The notes beneath the pieces are model-generated. The model was given only the letters and a program-made list of their open reading frames with translations, ran no database searches and was not told the DNA's origin. DNA of 24,219 nucleotides from the NCBI GenBank assembly GCA_021641225.1, contig JAJWXI010000011.1, positions 1-24,219 on the forward strand. The letters run 5' to 3'. The first letter of the stretch is position 1. Every line of letters starts with the position of its first letter. Both the position numbers and the translations under genes were made by a program. Shown here in pieces: positions 13,419-21,616 of this stretch. This DNA is from Collinsella aerofaciens (GTDB lineage Bacteria > Actinomycetota > Coriobacteriia > Coriobacteriales > Coriobacteriaceae).

Positions 13419-13471
13419 GATTCTGCCGAGACCATAATTGGGTCTCTGTCGGTTGTGCGCGGGGCTTTTTT
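13416..13471 (+). terminator. leader terminator (attenuator) controlled by the RAT site
   Basis: ACCGA (13416-13420) pairs with TCGGT (13449-13453) and GAGACC (13428-13433) with GGTCTC (13441-13446). GGGGC and six T (13466-13471) follow. The T-tract is about a dozen bases from the stem, so the exact fold needs calculation. Confidence 0.65.
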
Positions 13472-13609
13472 CATGTCGATCCACCCGGGAATTACATGCA
13501 AATCAATCTCTTGCCAACTGATATCGCGCGCTGCGCAGGCGCGAGCGGAATCGTGCGTCTTGGCGCCGTGAAGTCCCACGGCCTTTAGTTGGAAGAGAAG
13601 GGATTCGAC

Positions 13610-15058
13610 ATGGCTGTCGATAACAAGAAGATTGCCGAGGACGTGCTCGCTGCCGTCGGCGGCGCCTCCAATGTGACGAACGCGGCGCACTGCATGACCC
13701 GCTTGCGTCTGAACCTCAAAGATCAGTCCATTCCCAATGATAATGAAGTTAAGAAGATCAAGGGTGTGCTGGGCGCACAGTGGTCTGGCGGCCAGTATCA
13801 GGTCATCATTGGCCAGAACGTGCCGAAGGTCTATGACGCCGCCATTGCGCTGGGCGTCAAGGGCGAAGGCTCCATTGACGAGAACCTCGATGACGGCATC
13901 AAGGAGCCACTGACGGTCAAGACTGCGGGCAAGAAGGCCCTTAACTACCTGTCCAAGACAATGTGCATGACGATCCCCATTATCATGGGCGCCGCCATGT
14001 TCCGCACACTTGCCGTACTTTGCGGCGACGGCATGCTCGGTATCTGGTCTGCCGATTCTGACATCTACAACTTCTTCTACAACTGGATTTACAACGCCGG
14101 CTATTATTTCCTTCCTGTCTATCTGGGTTGGGCTGCCGCAAAGCAGCTCGGCTGCAGCCAGCCGCTCGGCATGATGCTCGGCGGCGTGCTCATTGCCCCC
14201 GAGTTCATGACGCTGGTCAACGCCGCGGCGGATTCGGGTGCTACGACCACGATGGTTTACGGCGTGCTCCCGGCTCAGCTGAACAACTATTCTGCGACCG
14301 TGCTCCCCATGCTGCTGTCTATGCCGGTGCTGATGGTCGTCGAGAAGTTCATGAAGAAGAGCATCCCCGACAGGCTCTCCACGGTGTTTGTGCCCGTGTG
14401 CACCATGGCTGTGATGACCCCCGTTTCCCTGTGCGCCCTAGCTCCGATTGGTTCCATTCTGGGCGACCTGGTCGGCAACTTTATGTTCGGCCTCGGAAAC
14501 GCTGGCGGCATCGTCACGATCCTCTCCCTCGTCGCCATTGCTGCGCTTTGGGAGTTCCTGGTTATGACCGGTATGCACCAGGTTCTGATTGCCCTCGGCA
14601 TTGTGCAGGTGCTCACCTCAGGGTCTGACTCCTGCGTTATGGTCGCGGGTGCTATCGCTCAGTTCGCCACGTGGGGCATGGCCTTCGGTGCCTTCCTGCG
14701 CCTTAAGGAGGTCGACGAAAAGGGCGCTATGCTTGGTTTCTCTCTCTCCGGCATTGTCGGTGGCGTGACGGAGCCCGCGCTGTATGGCTGCGGCTTTAAG
14801 TATACTCGCTGCCTGGGTGCCATGGTCGCGGGCGGCGCTATCGGCGGCCTGATCGCGGCTCTCACTAATGTGACCACGTATGTTTTGGGCGCAACTAATA
14901 TCCTTGGTATTACAGGTTATGTTGCAGGCGGAACTGCTAATCTCGTATGGGGCTGCGTTGCATCGGGCACTGCATTTGTTGCCGCCGCTGCCATCGCCTA
15001 CTTCTTTGGCTTTACCAAGGAGCAGCTCGACGAAGACGCTGCTGCCGCCAAAGCCTAA
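13610..15058 (+). CDS. PTS EIIBC permease, beta-glucoside/sucrose-type family
   Basis: A 482-residue sugar permease. Residues about 1-90 are the EIIB domain, with the phosphorylated Cys28 in NAAHCMTRLRL. Residues about 105-470 are the membrane EIIC domain, about ten helices, including GGVTEPALYG near 390. It imports and phosphorylates a sugar. There is no EIIA domain, so a separate IIA must serve it. The start at 13610 has AAGG eight bases upstream; TTG at 13589 is a weaker option. The RAT/terminator leader puts it under the upstream antiterminator. The ChbG-type deacetylase downstream hints at an N-acetylated or beta-linked disaccharide, but the sugar is not proven. Confidence 0.92.
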   Translation: MAVDNKKIAEDVLAAVGGASNVTNAAHCMTRLRLNLKDQSIPNDNEVKKIKGVLGAQWSGGQYQVIIGQNVPKVYDAAIALGVKGEGSIDENLDDGIKEPLTVKTAGKKALNYLSKTMCMTIPIIMGAAMFRTLAVLCGDGMLGIWSADSDIYNFFYNWIYNAGYYFLPVYLGWAAAKQLGCSQPLGMMLGGVLIAPEFMTLVNAAADSGATTTMVYGVLPAQLNNYSATVLPMLLSMPVLMVVEKFMKKSIPDRLSTVFVPVCTMAVMTPVSLCALAPIGSILGDLVGNFMFGLGNAGGIVTILSLVAIAALWEFLVMTGMHQVLIALGIVQVLTSGSDSCVMVAGAIAQFATWGMAFGAFLRLKEVDEKGAMLGFSLSGIVGGVTEPALYGCGFKYTRCLGAMVAGGAIGGLIAALTNVTTYVLGATNILGITGYVAGGTANLVWGCVASGTAFVAAAAIAYFFGFTKEQLDEDAAAAKA

Positions 15059-15085
15059 AGCATCCGTTCGGTAGGACAATTATCT

Positions 15086-15117
15086 GGGGCACTTGGCTGC
15101 GCTTCAAGTGCCCCTTT
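15086..15117 (+). terminator. terminator between EIIBC and the deacetylase
   Basis: GGGGCACTTG (15086-15095) pairs perfectly with CAAGTGCCCC (15105-15114), followed by only three T. With the deacetylase start 19 bases beyond and no room for a promoter, it is probably a partial terminator that lowers downstream expression. Confidence 0.6.
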
Positions 15118-15135
15118 CCGTAGATGGGGGTCAAT

Positions 15136-15900
15136 ATGAAGCAATTGCTCATTCGTGCCGACGATATCGGTTATTCGTATGCCGTTAACCTGGGGATTGC
15201 CCGCAGTATCAATGAGGGCCTGGTGCGCTCGGCGGGACTTATGCCCAATATGCCCGAGGCCGAGCGTGGCTGGTCGCTCGTGGCGGATGTCGGCATTGCG
15301 GTGGGCCAGCATACCAACGTGTGCCTGGGCAAGCCGTGTGCAGACCCGGAGCTCATTCCGAGTATGCTCAACGAGAGCGGTGAGTTCCATAGCAGCCGTA
15401 CCTTCCGCGAGCATTTTAAGCGCGGCGAAGAACTGATCGACTTTGATGAGGCCTGCATCGAGATCCGCGCGCAGCATGACCGCTTTGTAGAGATTGTGGG
15501 CCGCGAACCCGATTACTTTGAGGCCCATGCCGTCATGAGCAAAAACCTTAACCGAGCGATCTCGGCGGTTGCTCAGGAACTGGGCCTTAAGGAACAGAAG
15601 GCGAGCTTCGACCCCATGGCGGTTGTGCGATGCGGTGCCACCGACCTGCGCATGGTGATGCACTCGATGGAGCCGGGCTACGAACCCAAGGACTCGATTA
15701 TGCGGACGGTTCGCGAGATGGCGGACGGCGAGACGGTCGTCTTTGTGTGCCATCCGGGCTATCTCGATCGTTTTATCTTGGAGAACAGCTCGCTTACGAC
15801 CGATCGCACCAAGGAAGTCGACGCGCTGATCGACCCCGAGCTTCGCGCTTGGCTTGAGTCTCAACCTGATCTTCGCCTGATCGACTACCGCGACCTGTAA
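15136..15900 (+). CDS. ChbG/YdjC-family carbohydrate deacetylase
   Basis: A 254-residue metal-dependent deacetylase. Family members such as ChbG remove an acetyl group from chitobiose-6-phosphate after PTS uptake. The visible metal/catalytic residues fit: Asp9-Asp10 in IRADDIGYS, His59 in VGQHTNVCLG and His131 in FEAHAVMSKN. The start at 15136 begins right at the conserved LLIRADDIG; an upstream in-frame ATG at 15124 would add four residues and overlap the weak GGGGG ribosome site. It lies 77 bases after the EIIBC stop in the same direction, so it probably acts on the sugar phosphate that permease makes. No glycosidase is present to cleave the product. Confidence 0.9.
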   Translation: MKQLLIRADDIGYSYAVNLGIARSINEGLVRSAGLMPNMPEAERGWSLVADVGIAVGQHTNVCLGKPCADPELIPSMLNESGEFHSSRTFREHFKRGEELIDFDEACIEIRAQHDRFVEIVGREPDYFEAHAVMSKNLNRAISAVAQELGLKEQKASFDPMAVVRCGATDLRMVMHSMEPGYEPKDSIMRTVREMADGETVVFVCHPGYLDRFILENSSLTTDRTKEVDALIDPELRAWLESQPDLRLIDYRDL

Positions 15901-15946
15901 GGACCCAAGCCACCACAAAGGGGATAGGCACCCTCGCGGTGGATCT

Positions 15947-15981
15947 GGCGCCGTTGCCATTATGGCTGCGGCGCCTTTTTT
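15947..15981 (+). terminator. intrinsic terminator of the PTS locus
   Basis: GGCGCCG (15947-15953) pairs with CGGCGCC (15969-15975), with an inner GCCA/TGGC stem, followed by six T. Confidence 0.88.
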
Positions 15982-16039
15982 GTCCGCGTGGCGCGGTAGA
16001 GTGTAGAAGGTTGAAATTTGCGTCCATCGAGGAGCTGCT

Positions 16040-17797
16040 ATGAACGAGATCAAGTGCCCGCATTGCGGCGAAGTTTTTAAGGTCGATGCGTCCGGTTATG
16101 CGGATATCGTCAAGCAGGTGCGCGATGCCGAGTTCTCGCGCGATCTTGATGAGCGTGTAAAGGCCGTCCAGCGTGAGGGGGAGCAGGCGTTGGAGCTTGA
16201 GCGCTCTCGTTCGACGGCCGCCCTGCAGGAGGTGGAGTCTCAGCGTAGCGCTCAACTTGCCGAGCAGAAAAACGCCGCGGCTCAGGAGCTGGCACAAGAG
16301 GTTGCCAAGCGTGATGCCGAGCTTGCCGAATTGCGTGCCAAGCTCGAGGGCGCTGCCGCAGAGCGCGAGAGTGCAAGCCAGCGCGCGGCGGTTGAGGCCC
16401 GTGCCGACGCTCAGAAGGAGAACGCCGAGCTCCAGCGCGAAATCGACAACTTGCGTGCGCAGCTGGGGCGCAAAGATGATGAAGCCAAGCTTGCCGAGGC
16501 TTCGGCGCGCAATGCTGCTCAAAACGATTTAGCCGCGCGTGATGCTCAGATTGCCGAGCTGCAGGCCAGGCTTGCCGCGGCGGACAAGGCACGGGAGATG
16601 GCGCTTGCCGCTGCCGCGGCCGAGTCGCAGCGTGAGCTCGATGCCGCTCGCAACGAGGCCGAGCGCACGCTTGCTGACTATCAAGCGAAGGTGCAGGAGA
16701 AGTTTTCTGCCGCAAAGGCTCAGTCTGAGCAGGAGGCCGAGGGTCTGCGTGCGCAGCTGCGCGAGCAGGAGCTGATGGCAAAAATGAACCTGTCTGAGGC
16801 GGTTGCCGCGGCGGAGCGAGAGCGCGATGAAGCGCGTGCCAAACTGACGAGCGAGTTGGCAGTGCGCGATTCGCGCGAGGAGCAGGCTAAGGCGGCACAC
16901 GAGCTTGCGCTTGCGCAGGCCAAGCGCGCGAGCGATGACCTGATTCGCTACAAGGATGAAGAGATCGAGCGCCTTAAGGACATGAAGGTCCGCCTGTCCA
17001 CCAAGATGGTGGGCGAGTCGCTCGAACAGCACTGCGAGACCGAGTTTAACCGTCTGCGTATGACGGCGTTTCCTAACGCGTACTTCGAGAAAGATAACGA
17101 TGCGTCCGAGGGCACCAAGGGCGACTTTATCTTCCGCGAGTGCGATGCGAGCGGCAACGAGGTCATTTCGATTATGTTCGAGATGAAAAACGAGAACGAC
17201 GAAACCGCGACCAAACACAAGAACGAGGATTTCTTTAAGAAGCTCGATCACGATCGTCGCCAGAAAGGCTGCGAGTATGCGGTGCTCTGCACGCTGCTCG
17301 AGCCCGAGAGCGAGCTTTACAACGCGGGAATCGTGGACGTGAGTTATCGCTACGAGAAGATGTATGTGATCCGCCCGCAGTTCTTCATTCCCATCATTAC
17401 GCTGCTGCGCAATGCTGCCATGGGTTCGCTTCGCTATAAGCAGGAGCTGGCGGAGTACAAGCAGCAGAATATCGATGTCACGAACTTCGAAGCCAAGATG
17501 GAGAAGTTCAAGAACGATTTCGGCCGCAACTACGAGATCGCGAGCCGCAAGTTCCAAACGGCAATCGATGAGATCGACAAGACGATTAGCCATCTGCAGA
17601 AAACCAAGGAGGCGTTGCTGTCCTCCGAGAACAATCTGCGCCTAGCCAACAAGAAGGCCGACGATCTTACCATTCGCAAGCTCACGTGGGGCAACAAGAC
17701 CATGAAGGCGGCGTTTGACGAGGCGCGCGAGGCTGCGCCGGAGACAAGCGATGCGCCAGCCGAGGCGGATTCGTATGAGGTCGAGGATGCCGAATAG
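16040..17797 (+). CDS. DUF2130-domain coiled-coil protein
   Basis: A 585-residue protein. Residues 1-15 hold a zinc-ribbon-like CPHCG. Residues about 25-315 are one long Ala/Glu/Arg-rich coiled coil. Residues about 320-500 match the DUF2130 family (TKGDFIF, FEMKNENDETATKHKNED, GCEYAVLCTLLE). A second helical stretch (about 475-545) and an acidic tail end it. Asp362 followed by Glu381-x-Lys383 has the spacing of a PD-(D/E)XK nuclease centre; that is my inference. The biological role is not established. GAGGAG lies six bases before the start. It stands alone between two terminators. Confidence 0.85.
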   Translation: MNEIKCPHCGEVFKVDASGYADIVKQVRDAEFSRDLDERVKAVQREGEQALELERSRSTAALQEVESQRSAQLAEQKNAAAQELAQEVAKRDAELAELRAKLEGAAAERESASQRAAVEARADAQKENAELQREIDNLRAQLGRKDDEAKLAEASARNAAQNDLAARDAQIAELQARLAAADKAREMALAAAAAESQRELDAARNEAERTLADYQAKVQEKFSAAKAQSEQEAEGLRAQLREQELMAKMNLSEAVAAAERERDEARAKLTSELAVRDSREEQAKAAHELALAQAKRASDDLIRYKDEEIERLKDMKVRLSTKMVGESLEQHCETEFNRLRMTAFPNAYFEKDNDASEGTKGDFIFRECDASGNEVISIMFEMKNENDETATKHKNEDFFKKLDHDRRQKGCEYAVLCTLLEPESELYNAGIVDVSYRYEKMYVIRPQFFIPIITLLRNAAMGSLRYKQELAEYKQQNIDVTNFEAKMEKFKNDFGRNYEIASRKFQTAIDEIDKTISHLQKTKEALLSSENNLRLANKKADDLTIRKLTWGNKTMKAAFDEAREAAPETSDAPAEADSYEVEDAE

Positions 17798-17817
17798 GGT
17801 ATAGCGGATAGTGCAAA

Positions 17818-17853
17818 AGCGGGGCCGCTGGCGATGTTGCCAGCGGCCCCGCT
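17818..17853. terminator. bidirectional terminator between convergent genes
   Basis: A perfect 15-bp stem, AGCGGGGCCGCTGGC with its complement, and a 6-base loop. It is followed by TCGTTT rightward and by TTTT (complement of 17814-17817) leftward, serving both the DUF2130 gene and the helicase gene. Confidence 0.85.
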
Positions 17854-17876
17854 TCGTTTCGTCCCATTCTGTTCGG

Positions 17877-20558
17877 CTAGTCCTCGAGCAGGTCCTCGAT
17901 AAAGCCGACGCGGTAGTTTTTGAAAATGACCTCGCCGCCGTCTTGTGTGGCGTCCAGATCGACATCGCCCATGATGCCAAAATCGTGGTCGCCGTCCTCG
18001 TCGGCAAAAATCTGGTGCACGTGCCATACGTGCAGCGTCTTCTCGTCGGACTCATCGATGGAAAACATCGCGGCGCTGCGGGCGTCTCCGTCGGTGAGGA
18101 TTTCCTCGTGCTGATCATGGTAGGCATCGAGCGCCTTTTGCCAGCGGATCTCGCTCATGCCCCAGTCGTCGTCGAGCTCGCCCAGGTCGCGCACGTGCTC
18201 GCGGGCGGCAAGGGTCACGCGGCGGAAGAGCGCGTTGCGCACCAACAGCGTGCAGCCGCGGCGGTCCGCCACGACCTCGTCGATGCCCTGCGGCGGCGCG
18301 GCGTCGAGGGCTGCCGGGTTGCCGGCGTTCTCCCACTCGTCCACCAGACTCGAGTCGACCGAGCGCACCACAAAGCCCAGCCACGAGATAATGTCGCGCA
18401 GGCGCTCGTCGCGCTTCTCGATGGGCACGGTGCGGTCGAGTGAACGATAGGCTTCTGCCAGGTAGCGCAGCAAAATGCCCTCGGAGCGGGCGATGCCGAG
18501 CTTTTGAATGTAGCCCTTAAAATCGCTCGCGCTTTCCAGCATATCGCGCAGGACGCTCTTGGGAGAGAGCTGGTAGTCGTTTGCCCAGGGTACTTCCTGG
18601 CAGTACTTGTCAAAGGCGGCGTCGAGCAAATCCTCGAGCGGCTTTTCGTACGTGACGTCTTGAATGCGCTCCAAGCGCTCCTCATATTCGATGCCGTCGG
18701 CCTTCATCTCGGCCATAGCGCGATCGCGTGCGGCGCGCTCCTGTGCGCGCAATACCTGCTTGGGGTCCTCGAGCGTAGCCTCGACCATCGAGATGAGGTC
18801 CATGGTATAGGTCTCGCTCTCGGGATCGAGCAACTCCAGCGCGGCAAGCAAAAACGGCGAGAGCGGCTGGTCGAGCGCAAAGTCCTCGGGCAGGTCGACC
18901 GTCAGCGCGTAGTCGATGCCCGGCACGGTGTCAGCCGGAGCATCGGGTGCGGGCGGCACCTCGGTGCGCACGACGACGCCGGAGTCGATGAGCGTGGCGA
19001 AGATCTCGTCGGCACGAACCTCGAGCTTTGCCTTTTCCTCGGGCGTTTGCAGGCTTGTCTCGATGAGGTCGTGCACGCGGGCACGGGCATCGCCGCCCTG
19101 CTCGACCACGCTAATCACCATGGAGTGCGTGATGCGCAGGCGCGGCTTGAGTGTCTCGGGCTGCGTCTCGATCAGGCGCTCAAAGGTCTGCTTGTTCCAG
19201 GAGACAAAGCCCTCGGGGGCCTTTTTCTTTTTAATCTTGCGGAGCTTTTTGGGGTCGTCGCCCGCCTTGGCCATAAGCTTGGCATTCTCGATCTCGTGCT
19301 CGGGCGCCTCGGCAATCACCATGCCCTCGGTATCGAAGCCCGAGCGGCCGGCGCGACCGGCAATCTGATGGAACTCGCGGGCGCGCAGACGACGCATCTT
19401 GTAGCCGTCAAACTTGGTGAGCGCGGTGAGCACCACGGTGTGGATGGGTACGTTGATGCCGACGCCGAGCGTATCGGTACCGCAGATGACGGGCAGCAGA
19501 CCCTGCTGCGCCAAACGCTCGACCAGCAGGCGATAGCGCGGCAACATGCCAGCATGGTGCACGCCGACGCCGCATCCGAGCAAGCGCTTGAGAATCTTGC
19601 CGAAGGCCGTGGAGAAGCTCGTGCCCTTGGCGGCTTCCTTAATGGCCTCGCGCTGCTCCTTGCTGGCGATGCCAAAATTGGCGAGGGATTGCGCCGTCGC
19701 AAGGGCGGCATCCTGGCTAAAGTGCACGATATAGAGCGGGGCCTCGCCGCGGCGCATGGCGAGCTCGACCGTGCCCTCGAGGGAGGTCGTCACATAGTCG
19801 TAGCTCAGCGGAACGGGACGCGGGGCGTCGACAACCAAGTCGCAAGCAGCGCCGGTGTGCTCCTCGAGCGAGGCGGCGATGGCAGTGACATCGCCGAGCG
19901 TGGCGCTCATGAGCATGAATTGTGTGTGGGGCAGGGTGAGCAGCGGCACCTGCCAGGCCCAACCGCGATCGGGGTCGGCAAAGTAGTGGAATTCGTCCAT
20001 GGCGACGCAGCCAACATCGGCATCTTCGCCCTCGCGCAGTGCGTCGTTGGCAAGGATCTCGGCCGTGCAGCAGATGACGGGCGCCTTGGTGTTGATATGC
20101 GTGTCGCCGGTGATCATACCGACGTTATCGCGGCCGAGCACCTGTACCAGATCGAAGAACTTTTCGCTGACCAGGGCCTTGATAGGGGCCGTGTAATAAC
20201 AGCGCTTGCCCTGTGCCATGCCCATAAAGAGCATGCCCAGCGCGACGAGCGATTTACCCGATCCGGTCGGCGTGCCCAAAATGACGTGATCTCCGGCGGC
20301 CAGGTCCATGAGAGCCTCTTCTTGGTGATCCCACAGCTCAATGCCGCGATCGCTCGTCCATTCAAAGAAGCGCTCAAAGGCCTGATCGGGCGTGAGCCAT
20401 GGTTCGGGCTCGCTGCCGTCCTCGGGCTCCCACCAGGTGGGGGAGAGCGCGCCGAGCGAGCCGAACTCGGCTTCGGTTCCCGTGCCGCCCGAGAATGAGC
20501 TGGCAGCGCCGGCGCCGGAGACGGTGCTGGCGGCGGTGTCTGTCGTGGTCTGTGCCAT
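17877..20558 (-). CDS. Ski2-like DExH helicase with DUF3516-like C-terminus
   Basis: An 893-residue superfamily-2 ATPase. After a disordered Gly/Ser/Ala-rich first 40 residues come the helicase motifs: Walker A GTPTGSGKS (95-103), TAPIKAL (123-129), motif II DEFH (188-191), SAT (218-220), GVHHAGMLP and GTDTLGVGINVP in the second RecA domain, and QIAGRAGRSG as motif VI. The DEFH box and overall pattern fit the Ski2/Mtr4 group of RNA helicases. The C-terminal third contains WLGFVVRSVDSSLVDEW, which resembles the actinobacterial DUF3516 module. An RNA-processing or decay role is inferred. It is the last of three leftward genes, behind two methyltransferases, each about 100 bases apart. The ribosome site before 20558 is weak (GAGAAAG). 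Confidence 0.9.
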   Translation of the reverse strand: MAQTTTDTAASTVSGAGAASSFSGGTGTEAEFGSLGALSPTWWEPEDGSEPEPWLTPDQAFERFFEWTSDRGIELWDHQEEALMDLAAGDHVILGTPTGSGKSLVALGMLFMGMAQGKRCYYTAPIKALVSEKFFDLVQVLGRDNVGMITGDTHINTKAPVICCTAEILANDALREGEDADVGCVAMDEFHYFADPDRGWAWQVPLLTLPHTQFMLMSATLGDVTAIAASLEEHTGAACDLVVDAPRPVPLSYDYVTTSLEGTVELAMRRGEAPLYIVHFSQDAALATAQSLANFGIASKEQREAIKEAAKGTSFSTAFGKILKRLLGCGVGVHHAGMLPRYRLLVERLAQQGLLPVICGTDTLGVGINVPIHTVVLTALTKFDGYKMRRLRAREFHQIAGRAGRSGFDTEGMVIAEAPEHEIENAKLMAKAGDDPKKLRKIKKKKAPEGFVSWNKQTFERLIETQPETLKPRLRITHSMVISVVEQGGDARARVHDLIETSLQTPEEKAKLEVRADEIFATLIDSGVVVRTEVPPAPDAPADTVPGIDYALTVDLPEDFALDQPLSPFLLAALELLDPESETYTMDLISMVEATLEDPKQVLRAQERAARDRAMAEMKADGIEYEERLERIQDVTYEKPLEDLLDAAFDKYCQEVPWANDYQLSPKSVLRDMLESASDFKGYIQKLGIARSEGILLRYLAEAYRSLDRTVPIEKRDERLRDIISWLGFVVRSVDSSLVDEWENAGNPAALDAAPPQGIDEVVADRRGCTLLVRNALFRRVTLAAREHVRDLGELDDDWGMSEIRWQKALDAYHDQHEEILTDGDARSAAMFSIDESDEKTLHVWHVHQIFADEDGDHDFGIMGDVDLDATQDGGEVIFKNYRVGFIEDLLED

Positions 20559-20592
20559 GTGGTTGCTTTCTCTCGCCGTTTGTCCGCCAACT

Positions 20593-20623
20593 ATTATGGC
20601 GTAGCGGCGGCGCGGGGTGCCAG
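20593..20623 (-). promoter_or_regulatory. possible promoter of the helicase gene
   Basis: Read leftward, CATAAT (20593-20598; five of six) could be a -10, with CTGGCA (20618-20623; four of six) as -35 across a long 19-base spacer. It sits in the 99-base gap before the helicase start. Confidence 0.35.
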
Positions 20624-20657
20624 CGCGCGAGAAAATGCAGGAAATGGGCGCGCGGTA

Positions 20658-21497
20658 CTAGCGTTCCTGAGGCAGGCGCTTTTTGCCCTTACGGGCGCGG
20701 TTTTTAAAGTTCTCAACGGCCTCTTCCATGCCCAGGGGTACATAGGTGAGCTCATCGAGGTTTTCGGGCAGGTAGCAGGCAAGACTTTGCTCCTGCGCAC
20801 GGCCCGCCGCGAGCTGTTCATCGCTGGTCCGTGCGCCGGGTGTGGCGCAAATGCCATAGACGACGGCACCCATCTCGCGCGTGCGGCATTCATATTCGGT
20901 CTCGGGATGCTCGGGATGGTCGCGGCGGACGTCGTCACTTACCCAAAGCGTGTCGTAGCCGGCTGCGGCAAACTGTCCTAGGGCGTAGTCGCGCAGTGGC
21001 TTGCTGTCGGTGCGCAGTGTGACGGTGGCGCCGGCTGAAAGGAGCGGGCGGTAGAGCATCAGATGGTCGACATGGACGAGTCGTTTTTTGGCGTACTTGG
21101 CCTTGGGCTGCGGCGTGGGAAAGTTGATGGTGATGGCATCGAGCTCGCCTGCGGCAAACAACTGCGGCAGCGATGCGGCGCCTCGGGGCAGGACGAGTGC
21201 GTTGGATAGCTCCTGTTCGCAGATTTTCTGTGCGGCGTAAGCGATGCAGATGGGTTCCTGGTCCATGCCGATAAAGAGCGTGTTTGGCTCGTGGGCCGCG
21301 CGCTCTACGAGGTACGTTCCCTTGCCACAGCCAAGATCCAGGTGAAGGTGTTCGAAGGGCTTGCTGCCAACTGGCGCGCAAGCCTCGCGCCAATCTCCGG
21401 CATAGGCCTCGGGGCTCGTCTCAATCGCATCGGCGTAGCGTTCCAGACGCTCCTCGAGCACAAAGTTCTTAGGCGTGCGAACGTGGACGGCTCCCAT
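20658..21497 (-). CDS. trmB: tRNA (guanine-N7)-methyltransferase, TrmB-like
   Basis: A 279-residue SAM-dependent methyltransferase expected to make m7G46 in tRNA. The SAM-binding motif I is LDLGCGKG (residues 53-60). FPTPQPKAKYAKKRL (126-140) is the counterpart of the TrmB signature FPDPWPKxRHxKRRL, with the Asp and Trp of FPDPW replaced. LMLYRPLLSAG follows, as in TrmB. The protein is longer than the typical 210-240 residues, with an extra lysine/arginine-rich C-terminus (NFKNRARKGKKRLPQER). The ATG at 21497 has AAGGAG four bases before it. A second methyltransferase is encoded 119 bases upstream on the same strand. Confidence 0.82.
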   Translation of the reverse strand: MGAVHVRTPKNFVLEERLERYADAIETSPEAYAGDWREACAPVGSKPFEHLHLDLGCGKGTYLVERAAHEPNTLFIGMDQEPICIAYAAQKICEQELSNALVLPRGAASLPQLFAAGELDAITINFPTPQPKAKYAKKRLVHVDHLMLYRPLLSAGATVTLRTDSKPLRDYALGQFAAAGYDTLWVSDDVRRDHPEHPETEYECRTREMGAVVYGICATPGARTSDEQLAAGRAQEQSLACYLPENLDELTYVPLGMEEAVENFKNRARKGKKRLPQER

Positions 21498-21616
21498 GAG
21501 GCTCCTTGGTCATACGTATGGAACGCGTGGCTGCGCGTTCCGTCGGTGGGTTGGAAAACGGATGGGCATAGCTTGCCCAAAAGATGCGGCGCGGCTCGGC
21601 GGCGAGTCGTCGATGC

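Noticed and set aside
18504..20498. A 664-codon rightward frame across the helicase gene
   Set aside because: Antisense shadow of a helicase with all motifs present; the frame has no recognisable domain.
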